From the NCBI GenBank assembly GCA_964410485.1, contig CAYPHJ010000070.1:1-24056 (forward strand): a stretch of DNA of 24,056 bases. Direction: 5' to 3'. Position 1 is the first letter of the stretch; each line of letters begins with the position of its first letter. Positions 16,954 through 23,673 of the stretch are shown piece after piece. The notes beneath the pieces are model-generated. The model worked only from the letters and a program-made list of their open reading frames with translations. It had not been told where the DNA came from and ran no database searches. The position numbers and the translations under genes were made by a program. This DNA is from CAYPHJ01 sp964410485 (lineage in GTDB: Bacteria > Desulfobacterota > Binatia > UBA9968).

Positions 16954-17763
16954 CTACGACGACCTCCACCCTGCCGAAAGCAAGCAACTCCCCAGGAAGA
17001 GGGTCATTGCTACCGCAACGATCATCGCGCCGCTGGCCAGCCCGGCATGATAGGACAGAAACAACCCGCAGTTGACGGCAAGCAGCCCGAGAGCAATCGA
17101 GAATAGTATCGTTTGGCGAAAGCTCCTGGCCAATTGTATGGCCGAGATCACCGGTATGACAATGAGAGCGCCAATCAACAGGGCGCCAACGGTACGGATC
17201 GCCAAAGATACGACCACAGCGGCAAGGACAATCAGCAGGGTGTTGAGCACGCCTACGGGAAGGCCGCTGGCCTTTGCCGCTTCTTCGTCAAACGAGGCAT
17301 AAACAAGCTCTTTGTAAAAGAGCCACACCACCGAGACGACAACCAGACCGAGGACGCCGATTAGATAGAGATCCTGCATTTGGACCGTAACAATGCTGCC
17401 GAATAGAAATCCGAGAAGGTCGATATTGGACCCTCGCCCGAGTCCCATTAAAATAACCGCTGCGGCCAGGCTGCCGTAGAGAAACAGGGCCAACACCGCG
17501 TCGCTAAACACTCTTTGCCTCAAACGATAGCTGACCATACCCACAGCGCAAAGAGCAGAGACAATGACCGCCATGAGAACGGGCTCGAAGCCGGCGAGAA
17601 AACCTACTGTTACCCCTAGCAAGGCGATGTGAGATAGAGTATCGGAAAAGAAAGCCTGTCTCCTGAGCACGAGAAACACACCAATGTGCGGAGCGATCAA
17701 CGCAACCATCGTTCCGGCGACGAAGGCCCGTACCATGAAACCGTACTCGAACATTTCAAACAT
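16954..17763 (-). CDS. znuB: ZnuB-type ABC transporter permease (zinc)
   Basis: An ABC-3 family permease of about 269 residues, the membrane channel of a high-affinity zinc importer. It has about eight hydrophobic segments. Family landmarks include APHIGVFLVLRRQAFFSDTL near the N-terminus with LSHIALLGVTVG, and the coupling region FDEEAAKASGLPVG that contacts the ATPase. I place the start at ATG 17763-17761 (MFEMFEYGFMVRAF); the frame stays open to 17799, but those residues lie inside the flanking inverted repeat. The gap of 177 bases to znuC is filled by a palindromic repeat element, unusual for an operon whose other genes touch or overlap. The substrate is inferred from the zur and His-rich znuA neighbours. 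Confidence 0.93.
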   Translation of the reverse strand: MFEMFEYGFMVRAFVAGTMVALIAPHIGVFLVLRRQAFFSDTLSHIALLGVTVGFLAGFEPVLMAVIVSALCAVGMVSYRLRQRVFSDAVLALFLYGSLAAAVILMGLGRGSNIDLLGFLFGSIVTVQMQDLYLIGVLGLVVVSVVWLFYKELVYASFDEEAAKASGLPVGVLNTLLIVLAAVVVSLAIRTVGALLIGALIVIPVISAIQLARSFRQTILFSIALGLLAVNCGLFLSYHAGLASGAMIVAVAMTLFLGSCLLSAGWRSS

Positions 17764-17788
17764 GAGCGTCACCCATTCTATGCAGACT

Positions 17789-17922
17789 CTGTGTCGCAAC
17801 GACCAATTTGCCCCAATACTGTCATCCTGAGTAAAGCGAAGGATCCGCTTTTGCCCGCGTTTTGGACCAGAAAAAAACAGATTCTTCGTCGCTACACTCC
17901 TCAGAATGACGTTGCGACACAG
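17789..17922. repeat. nested inverted-repeat (MITE-like) element between znuC and znuB
   Basis: The outer arms CTGTGTCGCAACG (17789-17801) and CGTTGCGACACAG (17910-17922) are a perfect 13-bp inverted repeat. Inside, GTCATCCTGAG (17821-17831) and CTCAGAATGAC (17900-17910) form a second pair with one mismatch, and GCGAAGGATC/GATTCTTCG-type words continue the symmetry inward. No open frame looks real. Plus-strand translation gives a VILSKAKDP...PQND peptide of the kind often mis-called as small proteins from this repeat class. Related half-elements lie at 4796-4882. Confidence 0.75.
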
Positions 17923-17940
17923 TGCTCCGATTTCTTCCCT

Positions 17941-18702
17941 TCAGTGGCCATGAACAACAAAGCCAATATTTTTTCCGTAAGCCGCTCGCAGATTGCGCTC
18001 TGTAAGCACGTCGCTTGGAGGGCCATGACAGACCAATTTTCGGTTGAGACACAGAACAGAGGAGACTTCGCAAACCAACACATCGATATCATGGGAAACA
18101 AACAATACCGTCAAACCGAATTTTTGATTCAGCTCGCGCAAGAAGGCATAAAACTTTTCCTGAGAAACCAGATCAATCCCTACGGCCGGCTCGTCCAACA
18201 GCAACACGTCGGGTTCGGCGGCGAGAGCCCGGGCGATGAGCACCCTTTGAAGTTCTCCGCCGGATAGGCTGCCGACCAAACGCTTGCGCAGCGCCTCTGT
18301 CTCGGTAATTTGCATCGCTTTGTCAATTGCGTGCCAATCCTCCGATCCCGGATTGCGCAACAATCCCAGCCGCGCGACTCTGCCCTGGCTGACGATTTCC
18401 TCGACACTGATTGGAAACCTTAGCTCAAACTGGGCGCTCCTTTGCGGCAGATAGCCGACCCGCCAGCGGGCCTTAAATCTTTTTTGGTCTTCGCCAAACA
18501 ATCGGACCATCCCCGAACTGGGTGTAAGCAGCCCCAGAACGACCTTCAACAGCGTCGACTTTCCGCCCCCGTTTGGACCAATGATACCCAGGTACTCCCC
18601 GCGCCTGACGGAAAACGAGACTTCATCGAGCACAGCCTCAGCCCCATAGCGAAAGGTCAGATTTTCTACCGCGATGACAGGAAGCCTATCGTCTACTTGC
18701 AT
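17941..18702 (-). CDS. znuC: ZnuC-type ABC transporter ATP-binding protein (zinc)
   Basis: A 253-residue ATPase that powers zinc import through ZnuB. All nucleotide-binding motifs are intact: Walker A GPNGGGKST (42-50), Q-loop Gln87 (GYLPQR), signature LSGGE (146-150), Walker B VLLLDE (166-171) and switch His204 (VSHD). The start ATG at 18702-18700 lies inside the 3' end of znuA (ten-base overlap), consistent with translational coupling. The C-terminal tail NIGFVVHGH carries two histidines. Manganese or iron transport is possible for this family, but the zur-type regulator and His-rich binding protein favour zinc. Confidence 0.95.
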   Translation of the reverse strand: MQVDDRLPVIAVENLTFRYGAEAVLDEVSFSVRRGEYLGIIGPNGGGKSTLLKVVLGLLTPSSGMVRLFGEDQKRFKARWRVGYLPQRSAQFELRFPISVEEIVSQGRVARLGLLRNPGSEDWHAIDKAMQITETEALRKRLVGSLSGGELQRVLIARALAAEPDVLLLDEPAVGIDLVSQEKFYAFLRELNQKFGLTVLFVSHDIDVLVCEVSSVLCLNRKLVCHGPPSDVLTERNLRAAYGKNIGFVVHGH

Positions 18703-19688
18703 TTGAGCGCCAGGCGAAGGTTGGAGAGGTTCTCTTCCATAAGCGTCAAGTAATTCAGACCCCGCTCCGTTTCCTCTCTGGTCAAACCTTCGATCGGGTG
18801 GAAAACCAGGGTGCGGGCACCGATCTCTCGCGCCACGGTCTCTGCAAGCTTGGGGCTGGCGAGGTTTTCAAAGAAGATGTAGTCCACGCGCTGCTCTCGC
18901 GCAACGCGACTCACTTCGGCCAGCCATCGGGGCGACGGTTCCGCCTCCGGCGCGGCAACAATGGGAACCATGTTCAGGTCGTAGCGCCGTACCAGGTAAC
19001 CGATGGCCGCGTGGGAGATCACCACCGTTCTTTTTTCACAGGAGCGCAGGCCTTCACTGTATTTGCGATCGAGCTCCGCGAGCGATGAATTATACCTCTG
19101 AGCATTTGCCTTGAAGAAATCGCCCTCCTCCGGAGCGATTTCAGACAGCCGAGTAGCAATGATCTCAACCTGTCGCTGCGCTTCGACTGGGTCGAGCCAG
19201 TAGTGAGGATCCCACGGACTGTCCCCATGCTGGTGGGCATGTGCGTGCGCGTGACCATCTGCATGGGAGTGGGCGTGATGGCCTTTTGCCGTTGTCAGAG
19301 GCACGCTTTTGATCCTTTCTACGTGTCGGCTCATGTCGAGAACCTGCGCGCCGCGTCTTTCAAAATCAGGCACGAGCCGCTCGGCCCACGGATCGAATCC
19401 GCTCCCGTTGAAGATCCACAAACGGGCATCGAGAATTCTTGCAATATCCTGCGCGGCGGGTTCGTACTCGTGAGGGTCAACCCCTACCGGCGTCATGTTC
19501 AGCACCTCGACGCGACCACCGCCGACCTGTCGCGCAAACTCGGCCAATGGATAAAAGCTCGCCGCCACCGTCGCTTTCGGCGGTGGCGGCGGGGGTGTTT
19601 GCGCACGCCAGAGCTGCCGCGCGAAAAACGCAACCGCGATCAACAGGGCGATCAGAATGATTATCTGCCGTTGTCTTCTTCTATTCAT
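18693..19688 (-). CDS. znuA: ZnuA-type periplasmic zinc-binding protein
   Basis: A 331-residue cluster 9 substrate-binding protein that captures zinc in the periplasm for ZnuBC. An N-terminal hydrophobic segment (about 9-23, IIILIALLIAVAFFA) acts as signal or anchor and is followed by a Pro-rich linker. Metal ligands expected from the family are visible: His73 (GVDPHEYEP), His162 (WDPHYWLDP) and His226 (ISHAAIGYL). A histidine-rich loop at 137-154 (GHHAHSHADGHAHAHAHQHG), typical of zinc rather than manganese binders, lies between the first and second ligand. The start ATG at 19688-19686 is preceded by GGGGAG six bases upstream. It is the first transport gene after zur, separated by about 100 bases of repeat DNA. 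Confidence 0.96.
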   Translation of the reverse strand: MNRRRQRQIIILIALLIAVAFFARQLWRAQTPPPPPPKATVAASFYPLAEFARQVGGGRVEVLNMTPVGVDPHEYEPAAQDIARILDARLWIFNGSGFDPWAERLVPDFERRGAQVLDMSRHVERIKSVPLTTAKGHHAHSHADGHAHAHAHQHGDSPWDPHYWLDPVEAQRQVEIIATRLSEIAPEEGDFFKANAQRYNSSLAELDRKYSEGLRSCEKRTVVISHAAIGYLVRRYDLNMVPIVAAPEAEPSPRWLAEVSRVAREQRVDYIFFENLASPKLAETVAREIGARTLVFHPIEGLTREETERGLNYLTLMEENLSNLRLALKCK

Positions 19689-19708
19689 GGTTTTCTCCCC
19701 TGGAGCCA

Positions 19709-19772
19709 GTTCAAGATTTCAGTTTCCAAGATCCTCTCCCAACCTTGAACATTGGAACTTGGAACCTTGAAC
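19709..19772. repeat. short-unit imperfect repeat between zur and znuA
   Basis: Several 7-9 base words recur: GTTCAAG (19709-19715), GTTTCCAAG (19722-19730), CTTGAAC (19744-19750), TTGGAAC (19752-19758 and 19759-19765) and CCTTGAAC (19765-19772). The first two are inverted relative to the others, so the tract can fold on itself. It fills most of the gap between the zur stop and the znuA ribosome binding site. Confidence 0.55.
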
Positions 19773-19788
19773 CGGTCCCGTCACGGGA

Positions 19789-20208
19789 TCACTGGCACCT
19801 CGCACACAGGCCGAAGAACTCGAGCGAGTGGCTCATGACCCTAAAGCTCTTCAGTCGGGCGATTTCTTTTTCCGCGGAATCGAGATCGTTTTCCAACACG
19901 ATGTCATCGACGCGGCGACAACGAACGCAGACGATATGGTGATGATGATCCTCCGGAGTCAGCTCGTATCGTTGCTGGCCTTCGCCAAATTGAATTTCCC
20001 GCACCATCTCCAGTGTTTTTAGAAAAGCAATTTCTCGATACACCGTCGTCTTGTCCACACTGACCTTCCTTCTGGAGAACCGGGCCAAGATTTCGGACGC
20101 GGAAAGAGGCCGGCGGCTGCTCCAGAGTATAGCGAGGAGCAGCCTTCGCGCCTTTGTCAGACGGTGACCCTTATCACTAACGGCCCGCAGTAAAGCAGCC
20201 AGGTTCAC
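19789..20208 (-). CDS. zur: Fur family regulator, probably Zur
   Basis: A 139-residue zinc-responsive repressor. The N-terminal winged helix (about 10-80) includes the recognition region SASEILARFSRRKVSVDKTTV. The dimerisation/metal half contains the His cluster His88-His91, the structural CxxC pairs Cys94/Cys97 and Cys135/Cys138, and the family segment HHIVCVRC. The start is a GTG at 20208-20206 without a clear Shine-Dalgarno sequence; no good in-frame ATG exists before the helix-turn-helix. A near-perfect palindrome lies 13 bases upstream, consistent with autoregulation. Position directly before znuACB supports Zur over Fur or PerR, though the exact metal is inferred. Confidence 0.92.
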   Translation of the reverse strand: MNLAALLRAVSDKGHRLTKARRLLLAILWSSRRPLSASEILARFSRRKVSVDKTTVYREIAFLKTLEMVREIQFGEGQQRYELTPEDHHHHIVCVRCRRVDDIVLENDLDSAEKEIARLKSFRVMSHSLEFFGLCARCQ

Positions 20209-20221
20209 GCGGTCAACTTAT

Positions 20222-20236
20222 TGCAACTGAGTTGCA
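20222..20236. promoter_or_regulatory. palindromic operator, candidate Zur box
   Basis: TGCAACTGAGTTGCA is a perfect 6-3-6 inverted repeat ending 13 bases upstream of the zur GTG start. On the minus strand it sits within the 17-base spacer between TTGTAA and TAAGTT, which could be weak -35 and -10 boxes; such a promoter would start transcription at or very near the GTG. No other gene in the window has this palindrome upstream. Confidence 0.65.
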
Positions 20237-20356
20237 TTTACAATATCCCTTTCGAGGGCTGTCCGTTGAGCCGCGCGTAAAGCGACGGTCACCGATACGC
20301 AGTTAAAAATCGGTGTTTTCGTTGTTCGATTAACCGGCAGAGAAGCACCAAGCAGC

Positions 20357-20450
20357 TTGACAATCTCTCGGGGTTATCCTTGACAATACTTTGACGATCT
20401 TCGGTAAATTCGGCAGCGGTTGTTGACAATAATGATTGCCTATATTGACA
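20357..20450 (+). repeat. helically phased TTGAC direct repeats upstream of the toxin-antitoxin pair
   Basis: TTGACA or TTGACG occurs at 20357, 20380, 20391, 20423 and 20445, mostly followed by AT. Spacings between starts are 23, 11, 32 and 22 bases, all close to multiples of the DNA helical repeat, so the copies face roughly the same side. None has a convincing -10 at 16-18 bases. They are more likely binding sites, perhaps for the Xre-type antitoxin, than stacked promoters. They occupy the 345-base gap 20209-20553, which has no credible gene. Confidence 0.45.
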
Positions 20451-20462
20451 TTTTCCTCTTGG

Positions 20463-20497
20463 CCCGCGTGAGAATTTCATGGCGTTAGCTACGCGGG
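20463..20497. repeat. 7-bp inverted repeat abutting the antitoxin promoter
   Basis: CCCGCGT (20463-20469) pairs with ACGCGGG (20491-20497), 21 bases apart, directly before the proposed -35. The arms are two helical turns apart centre to centre, as expected for a dimer site. Confidence 0.4.
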
Positions 20498-20526
20498 TTG
20501 CTTCTTTTGCCACTTGGCACTAGAAT
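20498..20526 (+). promoter_or_regulatory. candidate promoter for the toxin-antitoxin operon
   Basis: TTGCTT (20498-20503), a 17-base spacer, and TAGAAT (20521-20526, five of six to the -10 consensus). Transcription would begin near 20533, followed by GGAGG at 20542-20546 and the ATG at 20554. Confidence 0.5.
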
Positions 20527-20553
20527 AGATGCCACAATGTCGGAGGCCAAGCG

Positions 20554-20988
20554 ATGCTGCGTACAGAAGCTTTGGTAGAAATTTTGGGAGGAAGAAGGGT
20601 TTTGAAGCGAAGGATCCGAAATCTGGACGAACTCAGGGGCGCCGTTAAGTCAGGTCTGCCTTACGCCTCGCTTGAGTCTGTCATAGATAGACTTGGGCTG
20701 GATCGCGAAGAGGCATCGGCAGCACTCAATCTGCCGCAAAGAACAATCGCCCGGCGAAAAAAGGAGCAGAGGCTGCAGGCAGATGAATCAGACCGCCTGC
20801 TGAGGCTTGCGCGCATTAGCGCCGTGGCAGCGGCCACTTTGGGCAGCGAAGAAGCCGCAGCCCAGTGGCTGCGGAGGCCCAACCGGGCGCTAGGAAACCG
20901 TGTCCCCCTGGATCTTATCGACAGCGATCTCGGGACCCGTCAGATTGAGGAGATCTTGGGGCGAATCGAGCACGGCGTCGTAAGCTAG
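20554..20988 (+). CDS. Xre/MbcA/ParS-type antitoxin (DUF2384)
   Basis: A 144-residue antitoxin for the RES toxin that follows. The middle carries an Xre-like helix-turn-helix (about 50-75, LDREEASAALNLPQRTIARR). The C-terminal DUF2384 toxin-binding domain is at about 97-143, with the family pattern GSEEAAAQWLRRPNRALGN and PLDLIDSDLGTRQIEEIL. GGAGG at 20542-20546 lies seven bases before the ATG. In this class the antitoxin C-terminus blocks the NAD-binding pocket of the toxin and the complex represses its own promoter. The stop TAG overlaps the GTG start of the toxin by one base, giving coupled expression with the antitoxin first. Confidence 0.94.
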   Translation: MLRTEALVEILGGRRVLKRRIRNLDELRGAVKSGLPYASLESVIDRLGLDREEASAALNLPQRTIARRKKEQRLQADESDRLLRLARISAVAAATLGSEEAAAQWLRRPNRALGNRVPLDLIDSDLGTRQIEEILGRIEHGVVS

Positions 20989-21443
20989 TGCGCATCTGGC
21001 GTCTCTGTTCCAGGAGGCACCGCCGTTTTGATGGGGAGGGGGCTCGCCTGTACGGTGCCCGCTGGAATCATGTAGGGACCTCGGTTATTTACACTTCCGG
21101 TTCATTATCTCTAGCCGCGCTGGAACTCTTGGTCCATCTAGAGATCGACATGGTTCCAGCTGATCTTGTGGCCATCCAGGCCAATGTTCCGGATTCGATC
21201 CCTATTGAGGTCTTAAAGCTGCCGAGCCTTCCAGAAAACTGGCGGCACTATCCAGCGCCAGAATCTTTGAAGGATATCGGGACGGCATGGGCCGCAAGAG
21301 GCTCGACCGCGATACTGGCTGTCCCTTCGGCGATCATACCCGAGGAACGCAATTATCTGCTCGATCCAAAGCACCGCGACATGAAGCGGATTCGGATCCA
21401 CAAACCTGTATCTTTCCACTTCGACCGGCGGCTGTGGAAGTGA
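20988..21443 (+). CDS. RES domain toxin (NAD+-consuming)
   Basis: A 151-residue RES-family toxin. Members such as MbcT and ParT deplete NAD+ or ADP-ribosylate targets. The residues naming the family are present: Arg25 (YGARWN), Glu46 (LAALELLVHL) and Ser114 (AVPSAI), with Tyr35 (VIYTSGS) and Asn122 (EERNYLLDP) completing the expected active site. Length and motif spacing are typical, so the toxin looks functional. The start is GTG at 20988, sharing its G with the antitoxin stop. No gene follows on this strand for 600 bases, so the pair is a self-contained module. Confidence 0.94.
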   Translation: MRIWRLCSRRHRRFDGEGARLYGARWNHVGTSVIYTSGSLSLAALELLVHLEIDMVPADLVAIQANVPDSIPIEVLKLPSLPENWRHYPAPESLKDIGTAWAARGSTAILAVPSAIIPEERNYLLDPKHRDMKRIRIHKPVSFHFDRRLWK

Positions 21444-21594
21444 AGGAGGCTCTCGCGCATCGATACGCCGGGAAGCTGCCCTCACTACCGGGGAGGCTTT
21501 GGAGTCTAAAATCATTGCCTCGCTTTAGCCTAGCCCGCCCACTTTGCCTTATCTTCAGAGCTCACGGAGAAGTATTTTTCTCTTGACACCCACC

Positions 21595-21635
21595 GTCCAA
21601 TGGGGTGCTCCCGACCGGCTAGCCGCCGATTGGAC
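21595..21635. repeat. 7-bp inverted repeat downstream of the RES toxin
   Basis: GTCCAAT (21595-21601) pairs with ATTGGAC (21629-21635) around a 27-base GC-rich loop. It is 150 bases past the toxin stop, in the 614-base gap 21444-22057. The part 21444-21665 shows no coding sequence on either strand. Function unknown; no T-run follows. Confidence 0.3.
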
Positions 21636-21665
21636 TCGGGCAAAAACTGTTCACCAAATTACGAG

Positions 21666-21902
21666 TTAGTAACTCCACGTCTCATGCGCCAGAGGAGCGG
21701 CATTCAGCTCGGCTCGCCGCATGCGCCATTGTGGCAGAAACTCGCTCATCAGGGCGTTGAAGCGCTCGTTGTGAGGTCTTTCAAGCAAATGCACAAGCTC
21801 GTGCACGATGATGTATTCCAGGCACTGCACCGGCTTTTTTACCAGTTCCAGGTTCAGCCAGATACGGCCCGCCTCCGCATACCGGGCCTTGTGCCGACGA
21901 TT
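21666..21902 (-). pseudogene. C-terminal remnant of a YgjP/DUF45-type (M48-like) metallopeptidase
   Basis: The minus strand from 21902 to the TAA at 21668-21666 is open for 78 residues. It reads RIWLNLELVKKPVQCLEYII, then VHELVHLLERPHNERF and a tail ending HETWSY. This is the active-site half of YgjP-type zinc peptidases: HELVH is the HExxH motif, and the later His in PHNERF is the expected third ligand. The frame has a TAA at 21905-21903 immediately upstream, no suitable start codon, and none of the N-terminal half (family length is about 230 residues). In other genomes such genes often sit beside type I restriction genes; none is present here. It is a decayed fragment, not a functional gene. 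Confidence 0.75.
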
Positions 21903-21952
21903 TTAGTCAAACGACGCGTATATGCAATAAAAAAATCCCCTGAAAGTCGTAG

Positions 21953-21996
21953 GCCGGCGCACCCGCGCGCAACCCTGGTGACGGCGCTCCGCCGGC
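21953..21996. repeat. 7-bp GC inverted repeat upstream of the Sco1 gene
   Basis: GCCGGCG (21953-21959) pairs with CGCCGGC (21990-21996) with a 30-base interior, ending immediately before the proposed -35 box of the Sco1 gene. Possibly an operator or a hairpin closing the decayed region. Confidence 0.3.
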
Positions 21997-22025
21997 TTGA
22001 GGTGCCTCTACACAAAGGGTAAATT
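21997..22025 (+). promoter_or_regulatory. candidate promoter for the Sco1-VKOR-rhodanese genes
   Basis: TTGAGG (21997-22002) and TAAATT (22020-22025) are separated by 17 bases; each matches four of six consensus positions. The predicted start is about 25 bases before the ATG at 22058. Confidence 0.45.
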
Positions 22026-22057
22026 AATCGCTACAATCTGCATGGTTTTCGTTACCT

Positions 22058-22702
22058 ATGGTTTCTTCCAAAACGCGAATGATCCTGTTGGGGTTGTCCA
22101 TCCTCTGCCTGGGTGTTGTCCTCGGCACAGCCTTGTGGCTGAAATTGGGACCGCGACCAACATTCACGAGCTTGCATCAGAGACCGCTTCAGGGCTTAAA
22201 CGTCTATGGCGCAGTGCCCGATTTTGCCCTGGTTGAGCGCAGCAGCAAAACGGTTCACCTTGCCGATCTCCGCGGCGCGGTCTGGATTGCCGATTTCATC
22301 TATACGACTTGCCAGGATACCTGTCCCCTACAATCCGCGGAACTGGCGAAGTTACAGAAAAAATGGCACGACAAGGCGGAACTTAGATTCGTTTCGTTCT
22401 CCGTCGATCCCGAGCAAGACACGCCCGCGGTGCTCGCCGAATATGCCGCGCGGTTCAATGCCGATGAATCCCGCTGGCTGTTCTTGACGGGCGACAAGGA
22501 GCAGCTCATGCGTCTTGTGCGAGAAGGTTTTCGTCTGAGCGCTGCTCCGGCTCCTGATTTTGCTACCAGCGGCGTGATCCTGCACAGTCCTAGGTTTGTC
22601 CTGGTGGATCGAGAAGCCCGGATTCGAGGCTATTACGATAGCCGCGACAGCGAAGCTTTGGAGCGGCTAAGATCCGACGCTATTAGCTTGTTAAATAGGT
22701 AA
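22058..22702 (+). CDS. SCO1/SenC family thiol/copper protein
   Basis: A 214-residue membrane-anchored periplasmic protein with a thioredoxin fold. Residues 8-28 form the N-terminal anchor (MILLGLSILCLGVVLGTALW). The copper/redox site is intact: Cys85 and Cys89 in TTCQDTCP (CxxxC) and His176 in ILHSPRF. FVSFSVDPEQDTP is the typical family strand-loop. Sco proteins deliver copper to cytochrome c oxidase CuA or act as thiol-disulfide reductases. No oxidase gene is in the window, and the neighbours are thiol enzymes. Starts at 22058 or 22079 are both possible and neither has a clear ribosome binding site. The VKOR fusion gene starts 13 bases downstream. Confidence 0.93.
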   Translation: MVSSKTRMILLGLSILCLGVVLGTALWLKLGPRPTFTSLHQRPLQGLNVYGAVPDFALVERSSKTVHLADLRGAVWIADFIYTTCQDTCPLQSAELAKLQKKWHDKAELRFVSFSVDPEQDTPAVLAEYAARFNADESRWLFLTGDKEQLMRLVREGFRLSAAPAPDFATSGVILHSPRFVLVDREARIRGYYDSRDSEALERLRSDAISLLNR

Positions 22703-22715
22703 AAGGAGTAGCTCA

Positions 22716-23576
22716 ATGGCAAAAGGCGGCAAAAACAGGAAAACAACAAGACAAGCCGCAGCACAGGCTTTTGCCACCGGTCCAAACTGGCTTTTGTTCG
22801 GCCTTGCGTTGCTGGGTATGGGACTGACGGCTTACCTGACTTACAATGCGTGGCAAGAAAGTGCGGTGGCTGGCTGCGTCGTCGGCAGCGCGTGCGACAT
22901 TGTTTTGAGTAGCCGTTGGTCCACTTTGTTTGGCCTGCCAACTTCGTTCTGGGGTTTTCTTACCTATGCTTTACTTGCCGCGATCGCGTGGAATAAGCGC
23001 GCCGACAATCAATGGAAAGCGGCGTGGGTGGTGTCGCTGTTTGGCTTGGGTTACAGCCTGTATCTCACTTCCGTGTCGTTTTTCTATTTGGAATCCGCCT
23101 GTCCCTACTGTCTAACCTCGCTCGCGCTAATGGCGCTTATCTTTGGCGCCGTGACACTACAGCGGCCAAAAAATTTACCTGGCTTTGTCTGGGGCCCCTG
23201 GCTTGCAAAGGGTGTGGGCGGTGCTGCCATTGTTGTAGTTGCGCTCCATTTTCACTATGCCGGTTATTGGGGCAACGCCCCTCGGCCCGAGGACCCATGG
23301 ATCCGCGGGTTGGCAGAGCACTTAACCCAGATCGACGCTAAATTTTACGGCGCCTCCTGGTGTCCCCATTGTAACGATCAAAAAGAACTCTTTGGCGGCT
23401 CCTCGCGCCGCGTGCCATACGTTGAATGCAGCCCCGGAGGACCTAGAGGCGCTTTGGCTCCGGTCTGTAAAGAAAACAACATCCAGAGCTATCCGACCTG
23501 GATTATCAATGGCCAGCGCTACACGGGAACACACTCACTCGATGCTCTGGCCCAATACAGCAACTACAAGCCATGA
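22716..23576 (+). CDS. VKOR-thioredoxin fusion (disulfide-bond-forming) membrane protein
   Basis: A 286-residue protein that couples quinone reduction to disulfide formation in the periplasm, a DsbB-like module fused to a DsbA/thioredoxin-like domain. The N-terminal VKOR domain (about 25-150) has four hydrophobic helices, the loop cysteines Cys54 and Cys60, and the quinone-side CPYC (Cys129-Cys132). After a fifth membrane segment (about 163-180), the C-terminal thioredoxin-like domain (about 200-286) contains CPHC (Cys216-Cys219), Cys238, Cys251 and the cis-Pro segment SYPTW. The ATG at 22716 is preceded by AAAGGAG. All catalytic cysteines are cysteine, in contrast to the rhodanese that follows. 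It probably forms an operon with the Sco1 gene. Confidence 0.95.
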   Translation: MAKGGKNRKTTRQAAAQAFATGPNWLLFGLALLGMGLTAYLTYNAWQESAVAGCVVGSACDIVLSSRWSTLFGLPTSFWGFLTYALLAAIAWNKRADNQWKAAWVVSLFGLGYSLYLTSVSFFYLESACPYCLTSLALMALIFGAVTLQRPKNLPGFVWGPWLAKGVGGAAIVVVALHFHYAGYWGNAPRPEDPWIRGLAEHLTQIDAKFYGASWCPHCNDQKELFGGSSRRVPYVECSPGGPRGALAPVCKENNIQSYPTWIINGQRYTGTHSLDALAQYSNYKP

Positions 23577-23673
23577 CGCGGAAGGATGAAAACGGAAAGC
23601 GGAAAACCCAAGGACATGTCGTGAAACTTGGTCGTGCCGAAAAGAAACAAGCAAACGGAAGAGGAGGCAGCCT

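Noticed and set aside
17686..18267. 193-residue plus-strand open frame including a VILSKAKDP peptide
   Set aside because: It is antisense to znuB and znuC and passes through the inverted-repeat element; the peptide is a translation of the repeat.
20289..20513. 74-residue minus-strand open frame upstream of the antitoxin
   Set aside because: No ribosome binding site or family pattern, and it coincides with the phased repeats and promoter region.
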